Made by a program: the position numbers and the translations under genes
From: an uncultured Eubacteriales bacterium
GTDB lineage: Bacteria > Bacillota > Clostridia > Oscillospirales > Acutalibacteraceae
Length of the DNA stretch: 24,873 nt
Direction: 5' to 3'
NCBI GenBank assembly: GCA_900317215.1
Contig: ONFW01000169.1
Span: 1 to 24,873, forward strand
The notes under the pieces: model-generated
Database searches by the model: none
What the model saw: the letters and a program-made list of their open reading frames with translations, nothing else
Told to the model about the DNA's origin: nothing
In this document: positions 22,184 to 24,873 of the stretch, one piece after another
Layout of the letters: the number at the start of each line of letters is the position of its first letter
Numbering within the stretch: the first letter of the stretch is position 1

Positions 22184-24112
22184 TTATGCGTTTTCTGAGA
22201 CGTCTTTATTTTCGGTCTTCTTTGCCGCCGCTGTCTTTTTCGGCTTGGGCTTGGGAGTATCCTTTACCTCAAATACGACTGCCGCAAACGGAGGAAGTGT
22301 GAATACTGCAGAATTATCCCATTGATTATGCTTTATAGGCTCGCTCTTTATCGGCTCGGGATTTACAACTCCGGTACCGCCGAAACGGGTGTCGTCACTG
22401 TTGAGCACCTCTCTGAGTGTACAGTCGTCCTTAAGACCCATACGGAAATTCTCCCTTGTTACAGGAGACATATTCAGAACGACCGCAAATTTCTGTCCGT
22501 CTGTAATGCGGTAATAAGCATACATATTCTCGTCGGCGTTGTCGGCGTCTATCCAGAGGAAGCCGTCCTCGCTGTAGTCCTTCTCATAAAAGGCCGGATT
22601 CTTTGTCGTAAGCGCATTAAGCTCTCTGAAATAGTCGTGGAACCTTCTGTGCATATCGAACTCATCGAGCAGGAACCAGTCAAGCTCTCTTGTTTCGTCC
22701 CATTCTCTGAACATGCCAAGCTCATTGCCCATAAAGTTGAGCTTTTTGCCCGGGTGGGTCATCATATAGGCGTAAAGCGTCCTTACCTGAGCGAATTTAT
22801 TGTGATAATCTCCGCCGAACATCTTCTGAACTATAGTTGCCTTGCCGTGTACGACCTCATCATGAGAAAGAGGAAGGATAAATCTCTCAAAGTAGAAATA
22901 CGCCATAGACCAGTTTATCAGATTATGACTGCCTCGTCTCCACAGCGGGTCTATCTTCATATACTTGAGGGTATCGTTCATCCAGCCCATATCCCACTTA
23001 TAGTCAAAGCCGAGACCGCCGTCCTCAACAGACTTTGTAACTCCGGGATAATCCGACGAGTCCTCCGCAATAAGCATGACATTATGAAAGTTATGGTTGA
23101 GGTTATAGTTCATCTTCTTGAAGAAATCCACTGAACGGTCATTGACTCCTCTGTTCTTGTCCCCCATCCAATAGATGCCGTTGTTGATAGCGTCCATTCT
23201 GATGCCGTCAAAATGATATGCGTCGAGCCAGAAGGCGGCGCAGGACATCAGATAGCTCTGTACGTCTCCCTTTGAAAGATTGAAGTTATAGGAGCCCCAC
23301 TGACTCTGAGATACGTCTGAGGGCGGATATTCATAAAGCGATGTACCGTCAAAATTGCCGAGAGAGTAGTTGTCTCTTACAAAATGCACAAAGGCGAAGT
23401 CGATTATAACGCCGATGTCATTCTGATGACAAACGTCAACGAATTTCATGAGCTGCGAGGGTGTGCCGTATCTTGAGGTTGCGCTGTAATACTGCGATAC
23501 CTGATAGCCCCATGAGCCGTCAAAGGGATATTCTGCAAGAGGCATGACCTCTATATGCGTAAAGTTGTTTTCCTTGACATATTTTACTATATCCTCGGCG
23601 ATCTCGTCATAATGGAACCACTGTGCGGCGCCGTCTGCAGCCGACTTGCCGTAGGGTCTTTTCCATGAGCCCATGTGTATCTCGTAGATATTCATAGGCT
23701 TGTCATAGCATTTTGTACGGTTTTTGAGCCATTTCTCATCATGGAAGGTATAGTTGTTTCTTATCCTTGTGATGACCGATGCCGTATCGGGTCTGAGCTG
23801 ACTGTGAAAGGCGTAGGGGTCAGCCTTGTCTACAACATTTCCGCCCCTCTGATACACACGGAATTTATAGAGCTGTCCTACCCTTGCCTCTCCGACATAC
23901 AGTTCATAGACGCCGCTGTTGATCTTGTTCATCTTATGAGCCCAGCCGTCCCAGCCGTTGAAGTCACCGATTACCTCCAACTGCCATGCGTTAGGCGCAT
24001 AGACCCTGAAAATGATGCCCGCATCATCGTCGGATACGGGGTGAGCACCAAAGAACTGATAGGCGTTCATGGAATTGCCGCGGTAGAATTCGTCCATTGA
24101 AAAATCTGCCAT
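22184..24112 (-). CDS. glgB: 1,4-alpha-glucan branching enzyme (GH13)
   Basis: GlgB cuts alpha-1,4-glucan chains and rejoins them by alpha-1,6 bonds during glycogen synthesis. The 642-residue protein has an N-terminal CBM48-like domain (about 20-115, with VIGDFNGWDGW). A GH13 barrel follows with GSWGYQVSQYY, region I ending DFAFVHF, region II GIRMDAI with nucleophile Asp307, region III LIAEDSS with acid/base Glu350, and region IV LPLSHDEVVHGK with Asp418. It lacks the extra N-terminal domain of the 728-residue E. coli enzyme. The last 25 residues are a Lys/Pro/Ala-rich extension after the core ends at AAVVFEV. AGGAG precedes the ATG. No other glg gene is in the window, so glycogen synthesis is encoded elsewhere. 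Confidence 0.95.
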   Translation of the reverse strand: MADFSMDEFYRGNSMNAYQFFGAHPVSDDDAGIIFRVYAPNAWQLEVIGDFNGWDGWAHKMNKINSGVYELYVGEARVGQLYKFRVYQRGGNVVDKADPYAFHSQLRPDTASVITRIRNNYTFHDEKWLKNRTKCYDKPMNIYEIHMGSWKRPYGKSAADGAAQWFHYDEIAEDIVKYVKENNFTHIEVMPLAEYPFDGSWGYQVSQYYSATSRYGTPSQLMKFVDVCHQNDIGVIIDFAFVHFVRDNYSLGNFDGTSLYEYPPSDVSQSQWGSYNFNLSKGDVQSYLMSCAAFWLDAYHFDGIRMDAINNGIYWMGDKNRGVNDRSVDFFKKMNYNLNHNFHNVMLIAEDSSDYPGVTKSVEDGGLGFDYKWDMGWMNDTLKYMKIDPLWRRGSHNLINWSMAYFYFERFILPLSHDEVVHGKATIVQKMFGGDYHNKFAQVRTLYAYMMTHPGKKLNFMGNELGMFREWDETRELDWFLLDEFDMHRRFHDYFRELNALTTKNPAFYEKDYSEDGFLWIDADNADENMYAYYRITDGQKFAVVLNMSPVTRENFRMGLKDDCTLREVLNSDDTRFGGTGVVNPEPIKSEPIKHNQWDNSAVFTLPPFAAVVFEVKDTPKPKPKKTAAAKKTENKDVSENA

Positions 24113-24203
24113 ACTATCATCTCCTGATGCATTATGTTTTACGATTCTATTTAATCGGATAAATCTTTCCTGCCATTAAACATATATCCGTATTTCTCAG
24201 ACA

Positions 24204-24527
24204 TCATTTCTTTATCTTTTTATATACGGAGAGCGCAACAAAGATATTTCCCTTTGCCTTGACCTTACCGGCGGTAAAGGCCTTGAAGGGGTCGGTCTTT
24301 TTCTGGAGCAGCTCTTCAAAGGTAGCATCGGAAAGGGTAACAAAAACTGTAGCCTTGTCGTGCTTTACAGGTTCTATTATCTTTTTCTTTCCGATGTAAG
24401 CGGCATAAACGCTGCCGGGATCCTTGCCGGTGATATTTACAACGGCAGAAAAGTCCTTATCGACCCGTGACATATCCATAGCGTCGAATTTAGCCTTGAT
24501 AATCTCATAGCATTCCTTGAATTTCAT
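24204..24527 (-). CDS. SCP2 sterol-binding domain protein
   Basis: The 107-residue protein is a single SCP2-type domain. Such domains form a small hydrophobic pocket that binds lipids or acyl groups; bacterial single-domain members have no settled function. Visible features are the N-terminal helix, the strand region ATVFVTLSDATFEELL and the typical end FKAFTAGKVKAKGNIFVAL followed by a basic tail. No signal peptide is present, so it is cytoplasmic. AGAGG lies 7 bases before the ATG. It is upstream of glgB on the same strand with a 91-base gap and no strong terminator between, so the two may be co-transcribed. Confidence 0.85.
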   Translation of the reverse strand: MKFKECYEIIKAKFDAMDMSRVDKDFSAVVNITGKDPGSVYAAYIGKKKIIEPVKHDKATVFVTLSDATFEELLQKKTDPFKAFTAGKVKAKGNIFVALSVYKKIKK

Positions 24528-24577
24528 CTTATCTACCTCTTGTTTTTTATTCCTCCGAGCATACCCCGGACGAAGAT

Positions 24578-24586
24578 ATTATATCA
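24578..24586 (-). promoter_or_regulatory. Extended -10 promoter of the SCP2 gene
   Basis: TGATATAAT (24586 to 24578) is an extended -10 element. No good -35 lies at the usual distance, which fits the extended type. The start point would be about 45 bases before the ATG. Confidence 0.5.
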
Positions 24587-24728
24587 TATTAATAAGACTG
24601 TTATTTTCTGATTACGAATAATACCCTTATTATTTAAACATTTTATACAGAAATTCAAGTATAGCATCACTTATCACAGACATATTTGCGGTTTTTACAA
24701 AGCAGCCAAGTTTTTTTATGAAAATATA

Positions 24729-24757
24729 TTGACAAAGAAAAAAGCATCTGATATAAT
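24729..24757 (+). promoter_or_regulatory. Consensus promoter of tRNA-Leu
   Basis: A perfect -35 TTGACA (24729-24734), 17-base spacer and perfect -10 TATAAT (24752-24757) are present, the -10 also carrying a TG extension. The tRNA starts about 35 bases downstream of the -10. Confidence 0.9.
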
Positions 24758-24791
24758 AATCAGGCAGTCGGAAACCCGGTGTCTGCAATAT

Positions 24792-24873
24792 GCGGGTATG
24801 GCGGAATTGGCAGACGCGCCAGCTTCAGGTGCTGGTCTTCGCAAGGAGGTGCAGGTTCAAGTCCTGTTACCCG
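24792..24873 (+). tRNA. tRNA-Leu(CAG), 3' end cut off by the window
   Basis: The acceptor arm GCGGGTA pairs with TACCCG(C), whose last base is beyond the window. The anticodon stem CCAGC/GCTGG encloses the loop TTCAGGT, giving anticodon CAG, which reads CUG (leucine). A long variable arm and the T arm with TTCAAGT are present, as expected for a class II tRNA. The discriminator base and any encoded CCA lie outside the window. Further tRNA genes may follow. Confidence 0.95.

Noticed and set aside
22322..23134. A 270-codon open frame on the plus strand inside glgB
   Set aside because: It is antisense to the catalytic barrel of glgB and has no motif or credible start; glgB is intact on the other strand.
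1..24873. CRISPR arrays, insertion sequences, phage or toxin-antitoxin modules
   Set aside because: I found no regularly spaced repeats, transposase motifs, terminal inverted repeats or integrase next to the tRNA within this window.

Overview
The window looks like a chromosomal segment from a low-to-mid-GC Firmicute of the class Clostridia, most probably a Ruminococcus-like member of the Oscillospiraceae. This rests on AddAB instead of RecBCD, strong AGGAGG ribosome binding sites, sigma-A type promoters, many short U-tailed terminators, Gram-positive style secreted proteins with basic C-terminal tails, and a short-form GlgB. The organism assignment is inference. I see no mobile element, phage gene or CRISPR array. 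Most of the window is housekeeping sequence with accessory surface and transport genes in between.

Layout. (1) Positions 1-11740 are a block on the minus strand. Read in the direction of transcription it holds a lipoprotein, an ABC ATPase and an ABC exporter permease (11661 to 8565), then prfB (release factor 2), then addB and addA overlapping by 8 bases, then the first nine codons of another gene at the window edge. (2) Positions 11890-15650 are read on the plus strand: a PTS enzyme I homologue (ptsP), endonuclease III (nth), an orphan MacB/LolD-type ABC ATPase, and a small acidic protein of unknown function with very strong expression signals. (3) Positions 15650-24590 are again on the minus strand: SCP2-like protein, glgB, an XRE-type regulator, pyrE, a 1305-residue secreted subtilase, and a short secreted surface protein that may be the remnant of a larger one. 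(4) A plus-strand tRNA-Leu(CAG) runs off the right edge.

How the genes work together. addA and addB form one translationally coupled unit for double-strand-break repair. The lipoprotein, ATPase and permease form an exporter operon with a clear promoter. The other genes are mostly single transcription units, each with its own terminator. Several genes have RNA structure placed directly in front of the start codon: a perfect inverted repeat covering the Shine-Dalgarno of the edge gene, a stem covering the start codon of the orphan ABC ATPase, a terminator 16 bases before the subtilase start, another just before nth, and an attenuator-like leader before the short surface protein.

Most notable points. 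The enzyme I homologue keeps the phosphorylated histidine but has lost the PEP-binding arginine and one Mg2+-ligand aspartate of the canonical enzyme. The release factor 2 gene has no programmed frameshift and carries instead the in-frame, one-base-shorter version of the shift site. The short surface protein has a membrane-anchor-like tail encoded in another frame at its 3' end. I did not find a clearly new multi-gene system; the regulatory RNA candidates and the divergent enzyme I are the best leads.
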